48,120 bases of DNA from positions 1 to 48,120 of the forward strand of contig CAMDLP010000021.1 in the NCBI GenBank assembly GCA_945901795.1, written 5' to 3'. The DNA comes from Akkermansia muciniphila. Lineage in GTDB: Bacteria > Verrucomicrobiota > Verrucomicrobiia > Verrucomicrobiales > Akkermansiaceae. This document shows, one piece after another, positions 28,542-39,336 of this stretch; position 1 is the stretch's first letter; each line of letters starts with the position of its first letter. The notes beneath the pieces were generated by a model, which was given only the letters and a program-made list of their open reading frames with translations, was not told the origin of the DNA and made no database searches. The translations under genes and the position numbers were made by a program.

Positions 28542-29662
28542 GCCCGACACGTCGCCTTGAAGTTTCCATCGATGACCAGACACTGAAAGTCATCGAGGGC
28601 GATCAATGCATCCGCCGATTTGATATCTCCACCGCCACCAAGGGCATGGGTTTCACCATGAACAGTTATCGCACGCCGACCGGACGTTTCCGGGTGGCGG
28701 AAAAAATCGGCGACGGTGAAGCGAGCTGCACGATTTTCAAACAACGGGTGCCCGCGGGCATGTGGCAGCCCGGCGCCGCGGCCGAGGGCGATCTGGTTCT
28801 CAGCCGCATCCTGCGTCTCGAAGGCTTGGATGCTGAAAATTTAAACACCTTCGAGCGCTTCATCTATATCCACGGCACGAATCACGAGGACAAGCTCGGC
28901 CAGCCCGCCAGCCAAGGCTGCATCCGTCTTCGCAACGAGGAAGTGATCGAGTTATTCGACATGGTGAGCGAGGGAATCGAGTTGGAAATTCAGACCGCCA
29001 CCAAGCGCGGCGTGAAGTTGTTTTTCATCGATTGTGATTCCACGCTGTCGACGATTGAGGGAATCGACGAGCTGGCGCGCGGCAAGGGCGGTGATGTTTT
29101 CGAGCGCGTTGTGGAGCTGACCAATGCGGCGATGAACGGCGAGATTCCGATTGGCGAAGTGTTCCCGCGGAGGATGGAGATGATCCGTCCGGACCGCGAG
29201 CTATGTGATGCGGTCGCCGCGCTCTATGTGGAAACGATCGTGCCGGGAGCCGAGGAAATGATCCGCGAACTGAAGGAAGCCGGGTGGTTGCCGGTCATCT
29301 TGTCGGGTGGATTCGCGCCATTGATCCAGCCGCTTGCGGAGCGTCTGGGCATCGCCCACGTGGAAGCCGTGCCGCTCTATTTCCATGAGGATGGTTCTTA
29401 TAAAGGCTATGGTGAGGATTATCCCACCACGCGGAACCTCGGGAAAAACGAAGTGATCCGCGAGTGGAAACAGGCTCTGCTGCCGGAGCGCGTGGTGATG
29501 ATGGGCGACGGGATGTCCGATCTGGAGACCAAGCCGGACGTCGATGACTTCATTGGTTTCGGTGGTGTGGTGGCCCGTCCGAAGATAGAGAAAGGAAGCG
29601 ACCATTGGCTTGCTGACATGGCCGACAGGTCGGTTTTGAAGGGTATTATCGAGATTGGTTAG
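28538..29662 (+). CDS. Fusion of L,D-transpeptidase (YkuD) and SerB-like HAD phosphatase
   Basis: 374 aa. Residues about 7-153 form a YkuD catalytic domain with FIYIHGTNHED (H112) and SQGCIRLRN (C128), the catalytic pair of L,D-transpeptidases. After only about ten residues a phosphoserine-phosphatase-like HAD domain begins with FFIDCDSTL (D165, D167). It continues with SGGFAPLI (motif II), the Lys in LGKNEV (motif III) and MMGDGMSDLE (motif IV). All key residues of both enzymes are present. The YkuD part has no signal peptide, which is odd since its usual substrate, peptidoglycan, is periplasmic. It may be cytoplasmic, or the fold may serve another reaction. The gene is coupled to the ketoacyl synthase gene. 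Confidence 0.9.
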   Translation: MSPTRRLEVSIDDQTLKVIEGDQCIRRFDISTATKGMGFTMNSYRTPTGRFRVAEKIGDGEASCTIFKQRVPAGMWQPGAAAEGDLVLSRILRLEGLDAENLNTFERFIYIHGTNHEDKLGQPASQGCIRLRNEEVIELFDMVSEGIELEIQTATKRGVKLFFIDCDSTLSTIEGIDELARGKGGDVFERVVELTNAAMNGEIPIGEVFPRRMEMIRPDRELCDAVAALYVETIVPGAEEMIRELKEAGWLPVILSGGFAPLIQPLAERLGIAHVEAVPLYFHEDGSYKGYGEDYPTTRNLGKNEVIREWKQALLPERVVMMGDGMSDLETKPDVDDFIGFGGVVARPKIEKGSDHWLADMADRSVLKGIIEIG

Positions 29663-29712
29663 TTCTGAAATATTGAGGTATGGCATGCCGGGCGGATCCG
29701 GTGATACAGTTT

Positions 29713-29741
29713 TTGCTTGCTAGCTCGTTGCTGATTTATAG
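29713..29741 (+). promoter_or_regulatory. Candidate sigma70-type promoter of the H1-like gene
   Basis: TTGCTT (29713-29718), 17 bp, TTATAG (29736-29741). Transcription would start about 6-8 nt before the ATG at 29754, giving a nearly leaderless mRNA with no Shine-Dalgarno site. The spacing is optimal and both hexamers match the consensus at four positions. Confidence 0.45.
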
Positions 29742-29753
29742 GTTGCTCCTGAC

Positions 29754-30401
29754 ATGAGCACTACTCCTAAGAAAAATTCGGCACGACGTATCCGTTATAC
29801 AGATGCACAGAAGAAAGAAATCGTGGACTTCGTCGCGAGCTACAATGCCGCGAACGGCCGTGGCGGCCAGAGCGAGGCCGCCAAGAAATTCAAGGTTTCC
29901 CCAATCTCGGTTGGCGCCTGGATGAAAGGCACCGGCGCTGCTGCTCCTCAAAAGGCCGCCAAAGCTCCGAAGGCTCCGAAGGCCGCCAAAAAGGCCAAGG
30001 CTCCCAAGGCCGCTAAAGCTCCGAAGGGCAAGCGCAAGGGCAATACCCGCAGCCGCTACACCGCCGAACAGAAGAAGGAGGTCGTTGACTTCACGGTTGC
30101 CTACAATGCCACGAACGGCCGCGGAGGCCAAAGCGCAGCAGCCGCGAAGTTCCAGGTTTCCCCAATCACGGTGATGGCTTGGCTGAAGGCAGCCGGCGTC
30201 AAAGCTTCTCCTAAGAAGGGCAAGAAAGCCGCGAAGGCACCGAAGGCACCGAAGGCACCGAAGGCAGCCAAGGTTTCCTCATCCGACGGCTTCGATGCCA
30301 AGCTCGGCGCGCTTCTCGCGCTGAGCAAGGAAATCGCTAAGTCCGAAACCGCGCTTGCCCAACTCAAGGGCAAGTTCAGCTCGCTCAAGGCGTCTCTCTA
30401 A
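29754..30401 (+). CDS. Histone-H1-like DNA-binding protein with two transposase-type HTH domains
   Basis: 215 aa, strongly basic. Two copies of a helix-turn-helix module of the kind found at the N-terminus of transposases lie at about 12-58 and 99-146. Both keep RYT-x-x-QKKE, ANGRGGQS or TNGRGGQS, and a VSPI recognition turn ending in AWMK or AWLK. They are joined and followed by Lys/Ala/Pro linkers (about 65-95 and 150-175) of KAPKA repeats like histone H1 tails. A predicted coiled coil (about 180-213) could allow dimerisation. No transposase catalytic domain follows. It probably acts as a nucleoid-associated protein that bridges or compacts DNA; this is inference. It has its own promoter and a strong terminator, as expected for an abundant protein. 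Confidence 0.85.
   Translation: MSTTPKKNSARRIRYTDAQKKEIVDFVASYNAANGRGGQSEAAKKFKVSPISVGAWMKGTGAAAPQKAAKAPKAPKAAKKAKAPKAAKAPKGKRKGNTRSRYTAEQKKEVVDFTVAYNATNGRGGQSAAAAKFQVSPITVMAWLKAAGVKASPKKGKKAAKAPKAPKAPKAAKVSSSDGFDAKLGALLALSKEIAKSETALAQLKGKFSSLKASL
30232..30267 (+). repeat. Four tandem 9-bp repeats within the H1-like gene
   Basis: CGAAGGCAC is repeated three times exactly, plus a fourth copy with a last-base change. Each unit adds three residues to the KAP-type linker without shifting the frame, so slippage would change linker length. Confidence 0.85.
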
Positions 30402-30425
30402 TCGAAATTAATTCGTCATTTCACA

Positions 30426-30458
30426 GGCCGTCTCCCTGCAAAGGGAGGCGGCCTTTTT
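30426..30458 (+). terminator. Rho-independent terminator of the H1-like gene
   Basis: A 12-bp stem, GGCCGTCTCCCT with AGGGAGGCGGCC (one G-T pair), a short loop, and six T directly after. It lies 24 nt beyond the stop and just before the end of the convergent Nudix gene. Confidence 0.9.
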
Positions 30459-30462
30459 TGTT

Positions 30463-30956
30463 TCACCACAAGACGTCGGTGGTCACCTCGCTCCAGCGCA
30501 GGCGATCTCCCTCGAACACGAAGCGCCCGAGGAAGGATTGTTCCTTGAGCAGCAACGGCAGCCAGTGCTGGTCGTCCTCCCACATCCGCTGATAGGGAAT
30601 CGCATCGAGCGCGGTCCACAGTGGCACGGCCTCGTCGGTCTCGGTGGGAGTGCCGCTGAAGTCGTCCGAGCGATAGACATGGCAGAGGATGTGCGGGCAG
30701 TCCGACATCGAGAACCGCAGCTCTCCCAGTTTTCTCGGCGCGTGAGGAGTCACGTGGAGTTCTTCCTGCGTCTCGCGGATGACGGCTTGCAGCGGCGTTT
30801 CGCCGGGATCGATTTTTCCTCCGGGGCCGTTGATTTTGCCGGCACCGAGCCCGCGCTTTTTCTCGATGAGAAGGATTTGCCCGTCCCTGATGATGAACAT
30901 GATGGTGGCGTGCATTCCGCCTTCCCACGTCGTCCAGTCGATGGGCGATTCGATCA

Positions 30957-30960
<4 letters not shown>
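30463..30960 (-). CDS. Nudix hydrolase, MTH1/MutT-like
   Basis: 165 aa from the ATG at 30960, which overlaps the gcvP stop by ATGA; a second ATG follows immediately. The Nudix box is complete: G48-x5-E54-x7-R62-E63-x2-E66-E67-L. The preceding KINGPGGK is characteristic of MTH1-type 8-oxo-dGTP or 2-OH-dATP pyrophosphatases, and WEDDQHW near residue 126 matches the purine-binding WxDD of that group. It probably cleans oxidised nucleotides. Coupling to gcvP has no obvious metabolic logic. Confidence 0.9.
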
Positions 30961-33785
<2,825 letters not shown>

Positions 33786-33885
33786 GATGGATGGGAGTTG
33801 AGAGGGGGAAATTTCGAACCCGGTCGGGACGCCCCCTCCATAGTGGAAATTACCCCCGGCGCAACCCCTGTGCGTCGGAAATCCC

Positions 33886-34695
33886 CTAACTTCCGGGACG
33901 CTGTTCATCCGTGGAAATGACGCGCCCGGCATCATTGATCGCCTCTTTCCGCAGTTTGCCGCGGGATTTCGTCAGTTTTTCCCAGAGTCCGGGGACGAAA
34001 TGCTCGGTGAACCCCCGCGCTTCGAGCCATGCGGAAAGGGTGCCGAGGTCGTTTTCATCGCCGAGCACGTCGGCGAGTTCGGTCATTTCCGGATCGGACG
34101 AGAACGATTCGTTGGGCATGAATCCTAGCGCGCCGAGATAGGCTTTGAGGGCCTTGCGCGCGTTGTGGAAATCCTCTTCGCCCGCACGCTCGATTTTACC
34201 GAAGCGCTTGCCGAGCTGCTTGCGGAGCTTCTTAAGTCCGACCTCGACCCGCTCCGCGAGGCTGTCCTCGGAAAGATTCTGGAGATTTTTGCGGGCGGCG
34301 GCGACGCGCTCGACGCACCAGGCGATGGTTTCCGGCGGCGGCCGGCGGGCGGCCGAGTGGGTTTGCTGGACGAGCAATGCGCCGATCGCGGCGGCGGCCG
34401 AGTCGTCGTCGTCATTCCAGCCGAGTTTGTGCCAGGTGTTCAGCCGCGAAACCGCGTCGCGCGGACTGGAGAGCAAGCGGCCGACCGCCTGGATTTCCTT
34501 GGCGGAGCTTTCGCCGAGCCGGAAAAGCGAGAACCCTCCGCGCAGCGATTTCCCGAGCTTGCGGCAGGCATGCACCTCCTCGGCCACGCGGCCTTTCGAG
34601 TCGAGCAGCCCGTGCAAGAAGTGCTCCATCGTGTCGCAACCGGCCATCAGTTGCTGGCGGGCGAACTTCGCTTCTTCTGCGCTGGGGGAACTCAT
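33886..34695 (-). CDS. CHAD domain protein
   Basis: 269 aa from the ATG at 34695 (a GTG one codon earlier is possible). All-helical, rich in Lys, Arg and conserved His; [17 protein letters not shown] and [16 protein letters not shown] are typical CHAD helices with basic grooves. CHAD domains bind inorganic polyphosphate and often accompany CYTH phosphatases or polyphosphate granules; no CYTH domain is present here. It lies between gcvP and a decayed MFS gene. Confidence 0.88.
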   Translation of the reverse strand: MSSPSAEEAKFARQQLMAGCDTMEHFLHGLLDSKGRVAEEVHACRKLGKSLRGGFSLFRLGESSAKEIQAVGRLLSSPRDAVSRLNTWHKLGWNDDDDSAAAAIGALLVQQTHSAARRPPPETIAWCVERVAAARKNLQNLSEDSLAERVEVGLKKLRKQLGKRFGKIERAGEEDFHNARKALKAYLGALGFMPNESFSSDPEMTELADVLGDENDLGTLSAWLEARGFTEHFVPGLWEKLTKSRGKLRKEAINDAGRVISTDEQRPGS

Positions 34696-34743
34696 CACGG
34701 GAAATGAAATCGTAAATCACATGGCTTGTCAGCGATGATCTTC

Positions 34744-35310
34744 CGGCGACTAGGCTCATGTAGGCGCCGCGGCGGTTGGACGGGACGGTCATGGAAACCG
34801 CCGCTTGTCCCGGCACGAAGCGACCGCTGGCAAAGGCGAAGAAAAACGCCGCGAGCAGCAGCGTCTGCCAGACCGGCAGCGGGCCGCTCGATGTGAGCAA
34901 CCGGATGACCACGCAGGCACCGGCGACCAGGAATAGATAGATCCGCAGTTTCCCGTGGCGGTCGGCGAGCCTGCCGGTTAGATAGATGAGGAACAGGCTC
35001 TTTTCCGGCAAGCCGACGTTGCCGACCAGATAGGGCGAGAGGAAGGGTATGATCGTGAAATGACCGAAGACCATCGCGCCAACAGCAGCGTTGCGGCGTT
35101 GTCAGAGAGCCCGCAGGCCAGGGTTGCGAAGGTGAAACCCGCGTAACAGAACAGCAGGAGTTTGCGCCGGTCGAAGCGGTCGGTGAAGGGGGCCGCGGCC
35201 AACCCGACGACGCCCGCGGTGATTGCGTAGGAGGAAATCAGGCCGCCGAATTCCCTGGGCGTGATGCTGAGTTGGCGCATCAATTGCGGTCCGAGCGGCA
35301 TCATGATCAT
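34744..35310 (-). pseudogene. Decayed MFS transporter
   Basis: The first frame starts at 35310 with MIMMPLGPQLM, in the middle of the usual helix 1, and reads through helices 2-3 (FTDRFDRRKLLLFCYAGF). At about 35085 it jumps to another frame (FGHFTIIPFLSPYLVGNVGL), so helices 4-5 are missing. A second, in-frame loss joins LIYLTG directly to RLADRHGK. The C-terminal end breaks off near GAYMSLVAG. Homologous MFS proteins have about 400 residues; fewer than 190 remain. The start overlaps the Gfo/Idh stop by ATGA, so it was once the last gene of the operon. Uptake for this pathway must come from elsewhere, or the pathway is decaying. Confidence 0.85.
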
Positions 35311-36422
35311 GAAGTGCTTGGATTGAGTTGCTGAAGGAACGGGAAGTCCGGAGCGACCTGCTTGCCCGTGTCGGCGGATTCCATGGCGGCGCGGACCAGG
35401 GCGAGGCTCTTGAGATTGTCGGCGGCGGAGTTTTCGGGTTCGCGGTCTTCCTCGATGGCGCGCATCAACTCGCCCATCGCGCCGCGGAAACCATCGGGGA
35501 ACCAGGAGCCGTCGAGTTTCGCGATGGCGCTGCCCTCCTCGGTGTGGACCTCCACCTCGCGAATGCCGCAGATTTCGCCAACCGCATGGAGAGTCCCCTT
35601 GGTGCCGGTGATGGTGCAGGTTTCGCGCGCGCCGAAACGGCTGCCGCCATTGAAGGCGAGTGTGGCCATGCCCTCGGGGAAGGCCACGATCGCGCCGCCT
35701 AACAAGGGCGGCTTGACTGGCTGGGAGGGGAAGCGGGAGACGCTCGCGGCCACCGAAACGGCATCGGCTCCGGGAAAGAACGAGCGGACTGCGTCAAACC
35801 AATGGATCCCGAAATCCTCGAACATCAGGTGGTGGATTTCCTCGAACGGAGTCCCGGCGGTCCAAGTATGGTCCCAGTTGAGCACCATGTGAACCGACCC
35901 GACGTCGCCAATGACTCCTGCTTTCACGGCCTCGCGCAAATAACAGAAATACGGCGCCCAGCGCCCGTTTTGGTTCACGGCGATGCGCACCCCGGCATCA
36001 CGGGCGCACGCGACCAGCCTTTGTCCGGTGGCCGCATCGAGCGCGAAGGGCTTCTGGCTGAGGATGTGTTTGCCCGCGGCGGCGGCCTTTTCGATCAAGC
36101 CCGCGCGCGGCACCGGATGGGTGGCGATGTCCACAATGCCGATGTCCATAATATCTAGCAACTCGTCGGCACTGTCGCAAACCCGGGCGTCCGGATAGAA
36201 TTCATCGCGGCGTTTCTCGGCGTTGCCACGCACGGGATCAAAAAAGGCGACGACCTCCCACCCCGCCGCGCGGTAGGCCTTGAGGTGGTGTTCGGTGATG
36301 CCGCCGCAGCCCATCAATCCGATCTTCGGCGCAGGGCCGGCGGGCGATGGAGGACCATAGGAAAATACCGGCGCGGGGATGTGCGCGGCGGCGGTGGATT
36401 TGAGGTCGTAGTTCTTGGACAT
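35307..36422 (-). CDS. Gfo/Idh/MocA-family oxidoreductase
   Basis: 371 aa from the ATG at 36422 (upstream frame not homologous). The Rossmann glycine motif is GLMGCGGITEHHL near residue 34, slightly late because of an N-terminal extension. The family lysine is in SQKPFALD, so the usual EKP reads QKP. NWDHTWTAGTPFEEIHHLMFEDFGIHWFD carries the conserved active-site His region. It oxidises or reduces a sugar or cyclitol with NAD(P). It is the second of a Gfo/Idh pair; the stop is coupled to the MFS remnant. Confidence 0.92.
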   Translation of the reverse strand: MSKNYDLKSTAAAHIPAPVFSYGPPSPAGPAPKIGLMGCGGITEHHLKAYRAAGWEVVAFFDPVRGNAEKRRDEFYPDARVCDSADELLDIMDIGIVDIATHPVPRAGLIEKAAAAGKHILSQKPFALDAATGQRLVACARDAGVRIAVNQNGRWAPYFCYLREAVKAGVIGDVGSVHMVLNWDHTWTAGTPFEEIHHLMFEDFGIHWFDAVRSFFPGADAVSVAASVSRFPSQPVKPPLLGGAIVAFPEGMATLAFNGGSRFGARETCTITGTKGTLHAVGEICGIREVEVHTEEGSAIAKLDGSWFPDGFRGAMGELMRAIEEDREPENSAADNLKSLALVRAAMESADTGKQVAPDFPFLQQLNPSTS

Positions 36423-36433
36423 GGCGGTAAGGA

Positions 36434-37507
36434 TCAGGAAACCAATGGCACCGTGCAGCCTCGTTCCACGCTGAGCACCGCGGAATCGACAATCTGCTGG
36501 CCGATGCGGGCGATGGCGGGCGAGAGCGGGCCGTCGATCGGGAGATCGTTTTCCAAGCAATGCAGCATGTAGAAAATCGGGTTATGGAAAGGATGACCTA
36601 ACGAATCGGCTGGTAGCTCCGCGCCCTGCGGGCAGTCGGCGCTTTGCAGGTGCACGGTGGGTTCGAAGTCATAGCTGGAAAGCGTGCCGTGGGTGCCGAC
36701 GATCACAAACCCGCACTTCGGTTGCGGTTGATGGGTCCATGGATCGCTGAAGGTGCCCCAGCGGGTTTCGAATTTCGACAATCCGGTGGCGTAGCGGGCG
36801 ATGACGATGGCGTGTTCATCGACTTCGAGTCCGGCGGGCCTGTCGGTGACTGCGGTCACTTCGATGGGTGCCCGGCCGTTCATGAACCAGGTGCCAAGCG
36901 TGGTGCCGTAGCCGAGGTAATCTAATAGGGACCCGCCGCCCGCGGATTTCTTGTAGAACCAACTCGCCGCCTTGGCCTCGGGCGTGGGGGTGGTTTCGAT
37001 CTTGTCGGCGGCATGCCAGAGCGGACCGCGGTTGCCGTCGTAGTAGTGGACTTCTAGCGCCTCGCCGATCCGGCCCTCCGCGATGAGTCGCTTGGCGGTG
37101 ACGTGCGATGGATACCAGCGCAGCGGCCAGTTGATGACGAGTTCCTTGCCGGTGGCGGCCATGGCGGCGATCATCGCGTCCGCGTCGGCGAGACTGGCGG
37201 CGAAGGGTTTCTCTATCAGGATGTGGGTGCCGAAGGGGGCGACTTTCTTCGTCCACTCCGCGTGCTGCGCGGTGGCCGGGCAGAGGATAACGAGGTCGGG
37301 CTGGGATTGTTCGAGGCACTGGCGGTAGTCGGTGAACACGCATTCGGCCGGGATCGCGAAGTTGGTGATCGCGCCTTGCATGCGCTCACGCTGTTCGTCG
37401 CAGATGGCGGTGATTTCCGCGTTCGGGTGTTCGTGCACCATGCGCAAAAGGTCGCCCATGTGCATGTGGTCGAAGTTGATGCCGGCGATTTTCCAGGGTC
37501 GGTTCAT
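36434..37507 (-). CDS. Gfo/Idh/MocA-family oxidoreductase
   Basis: 357 aa. N-terminal KIAGINFDHMHMGDLLRMV replaces the classical GxGxxG with a degenerate turn (GINFDHMHMG), as in several verrucomicrobial and planctomycetal members. The EKP motif is intact (ILIEKPFAASLAD). NWPLRWYPSH and GGGSLLDYLGYGTTLGTW match the sugar-binding half. It is a probable NAD(P)-dependent sugar or inositol dehydrogenase, followed after 11 nt by the second Gfo/Idh gene. The palindrome at 37524 separates it from the phosphotriesterase-like gene upstream. Confidence 0.9.
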   Translation of the reverse strand: MNRPWKIAGINFDHMHMGDLLRMVHEHPNAEITAICDEQRERMQGAITNFAIPAECVFTDYRQCLEQSQPDLVILCPATAQHAEWTKKVAPFGTHILIEKPFAASLADADAMIAAMAATGKELVINWPLRWYPSHVTAKRLIAEGRIGEALEVHYYDGNRGPLWHAADKIETTPTPEAKAASWFYKKSAGGGSLLDYLGYGTTLGTWFMNGRAPIEVTAVTDRPAGLEVDEHAIVIARYATGLSKFETRWGTFSDPWTHQPQPKCGFVIVGTHGTLSSYDFEPTVHLQSADCPQGAELPADSLGHPFHNPIFYMLHCLENDLPIDGPLSPAIARIGQQIVDSAVLSVERGCTVPLVS

Positions 37508-37523
37508 GAGTAGTCGGTGGGTT

Positions 37524-37556
37524 CGTGGCGGCGGTTTTCAACCGCCGCCACTTTTT
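37524..37556. repeat. CGTGGCGGCG-type palindrome overlapping a gene end
   Basis: GTGGCGGCGGTT (37525-37536), loop TTC, AACCGCCGCCAC (37540-37551): perfect 12-bp arms, with a T-run on the + side. The minus-strand stop (37538-37540) of the phosphotriesterase-like gene is in the loop, and its last residues, Gly-Gly-Gly, are coded by one arm. It shares the first ten bases with 18856 and 45153. Confidence 0.85.
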
Positions 37557-38506
37557 GCATCCGCGAAGGCATAGGCTTGCGCGGGGTTGGTCACGAAAAT
37601 GCGGCGCAGATCATTGTCTGATAGATCCGCGACTTTCATTTGGTCGGTGAAGGTGGTGAGTAGGTAATTCATGCCGGGCGATCCGCCGTGGTGTTTCCAA
37701 TACGACCTGCGCGCAGCGTCCATGCCGAGCATGATTTGATCGGGAAATTCGGAAATGAGTTTTACTAGAAGATCCAGCGTCGGATTGCCTTGTTCCGGTT
37801 TCCAGCGGTACGCGCTGTCGTATTCCAAACATACGCCGGTCGAGAGGATCTCGCGGTGATACGAGGGGTCGGGCTTGCGGTCGAGGTGGGAGAGCACGAC
37901 GTGGTGGAGATCGACGCCGTGTTTTGCTAACAAGGAGGCTTGCTCCATGCCGAGCGTGCCCTGCTCGGTGTGGGTCAGTATGGGACAGCCGGTTAGGCGG
38001 TGCGCGGCGGCAGCGGCGGCGAAGATCTTCTCCGCGCGCGGGGTGATGGTTTCGCCGGTGGCGATCTTGATCAGTCCCGCGCGGTGTGGCGAGTGCTGCG
38101 GGAAGGGGCCGTTGCAATCGCGGGCGTCGATTCCTTCGGTGATTTCGCTGAGGAAGAGCGCGGTGAGTTCGTCTTCGGAATAGGAATTCCCCCAGTGGCC
38201 GGGGTCGTAGTATTTCGCGAGGTGCAGGCCGGTCGGACAGACGATGTGCACGCCGCTGCGGCGCGAGACTTCGGCGAGTTTCATCACGTTGCGCCCGCAA
38301 TCGCAGGGCATCGAGTCGATCACCGAACAGCCGCCAAGTTGATGGAATTCCGCCAGCTCCCGCGATGCCGCATCCACATCATCAAGCAGGAAACCGGCAT
38401 CGACCACCGTGGTGTAGCTGGCATCGATGATGATGTGCTCGTGCGCGTAGCAGACGCCGAGGTCATCGGGGGCGATGTCGCCAAGGACGGTGCGGATGAA
38501 GCTCAT
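37538..38506 (-). CDS. Phosphotriesterase-family metal hydrolase
   Basis: 322 aa TIM-barrel amidohydrolase. All binuclear metal ligands are in place: H22 and H24 (AHEH), the carbamylated-type lysine K147 (LIKIATG), H179 (LTHTEQG), H207 (LSHLDRK) and D263 (GMDAARR). Members are lactonases, esterases or phosphotriesterases; in a sugar operon a lactonase or sugar-ester hydrolase is likelier than detoxification. The last residues SGGG and the stop lie within a palindromic repeat. The start overlaps the preceding stop by ATGA. Confidence 0.9.
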   Translation of the reverse strand: MSFIRTVLGDIAPDDLGVCYAHEHIIIDASYTTVVDAGFLLDDVDAASRELAEFHQLGGCSVIDSMPCDCGRNVMKLAEVSRRSGVHIVCPTGLHLAKYYDPGHWGNSYSEDELTALFLSEITEGIDARDCNGPFPQHSPHRAGLIKIATGETITPRAEKIFAAAAAAHRLTGCPILTHTEQGTLGMEQASLLAKHGVDLHHVVLSHLDRKPDPSYHREILSTGVCLEYDSAYRWKPEQGNPTLDLLVKLISEFPDQIMLGMDAARRSYWKHHGGSPGMNYLLTTFTDQMKVADLSDNDLRRIFVTNPAQAYAFADAKSGGG

Positions 38507-39336
38507 AGGTCAATGCCTTCGCCATTTCCGAGGACACGATATGGCTGACCGACACGCCGGCATTCGGTTTCGAAGAGTTCGGGCGTGGCGGTGTTGAAGG
38601 CGAACAGGTCGAAGTGATGCGGGATGGCAAGCCGGGCATGGATCGCACGGGCGAGCTCGGCGGCCTCGCGGCCGTCGAGGTTGCCTGCGACGCGGCGTTC
38701 GGGCTTGTTGCCGTTGATAGGGACGAAGGCGATGTCGGGAGAGAAGGGTTCGAGCGCGGCGACGAGGCCGTCGTGCATCAGCGTGTCGCCGCTGTGATAG
38801 AACGTGAGTCCGCCGACTTGGGCGACGAAACCGAGGAACTTGCACTGCCCGTTTTCATCGCGTTCGACGGTGTTGTGGGCGGCCGGGATGCCGTGCAAGG
38901 TGATGTTGCCGATACTGGTGGATTCGCCCGCATCGATTTCCACCAAGTGCTTCTCCACCGCGCCAAGGCGTTCGATGACGAAGGCGCGGTTGGCGCGGGG
39001 GATGACGAGTTCGGCCTCCGGGTTTGCCGCGAGAAGCGGCAACAGGGTTTCCGCGTCCAGGTGGTCGGTGTGGTTATGCGAGCTGGTGATGACGTCGATG
39101 CCGGTTAGTAGGCCGGGATCGATGACGCGCTCGGTGACTCGCGTGTGCGGCTTGTCGGTGGTGGCGTATTTTTTCGTCAGTGAGTCGGAGAGATAGGGAT
39201 CGAAAAGGATCGTCGCTTCCGGGGTGACGACCAGAAACCCGCTCTGGCCGAGCCACCAGGCGCGCGAACGGCCTTGCGTTCGGGCGTTAGCGATGTCGTC
39301 GATTAGCGCTTGGTCTTTTTGATAGGCGGGGTTCAT
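38503..39336 (-). CDS. Metallo-beta-lactamase-fold hydrolase, UlaG-like
   Basis: 277 aa. The metal motif HNHTDH (H87, H89, D91, H92) is intact. FLVVTPEATILFDPYLSD and YHSGDTLMHDG place it with the UlaG-type group, to which L-ascorbate-6-phosphate lactonase belongs. A lactonase or phosphodiesterase role on a sugar acid derivative would fit between the MetE-like methyltransferase and the phosphotriesterase-like hydrolase, both of which overlap it by ATGA. The substrate is not known. Confidence 0.88.
   Translation of the reverse strand: MNPAYQKDQALIDDIANARTQGRSRAWWLGQSGFLVVTPEATILFDPYLSDSLTKKYATTDKPHTRVTERVIDPGLLTGIDVITSSHNHTDHLDAETLLPLLAANPEAELVIPRANRAFVIERLGAVEKHLVEIDAGESTSIGNITLHGIPAAHNTVERDENGQCKFLGFVAQVGGLTFYHSGDTLMHDGLVAALEPFSPDIAFVPINGNKPERRVAGNLDGREAAELARAIHARLAIPHHFDLFAFNTATPELFETECRRVGQPYRVLGNGEGIDL

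Noticed and set aside
33800-33835. GGGTTCGAAAT resembling a tRNA T-arm upstream of gcvP
   Set aside because: The flanking bases do not pair as a T-stem and no acceptor or anticodon arm can be built.
33845-33856. AAATTACCCCC shared with the sequence before 46261
   Set aside because: One 11-mer shared by two unrelated leaders, in opposite orientation relative to the genes; found by eye among many comparisons, so likely chance.
33786-33885. Possible glycine riboswitch before gcvP
   Set aside because: The 100-bp gap is too short for a tandem aptamer and I see no conserved aptamer core.
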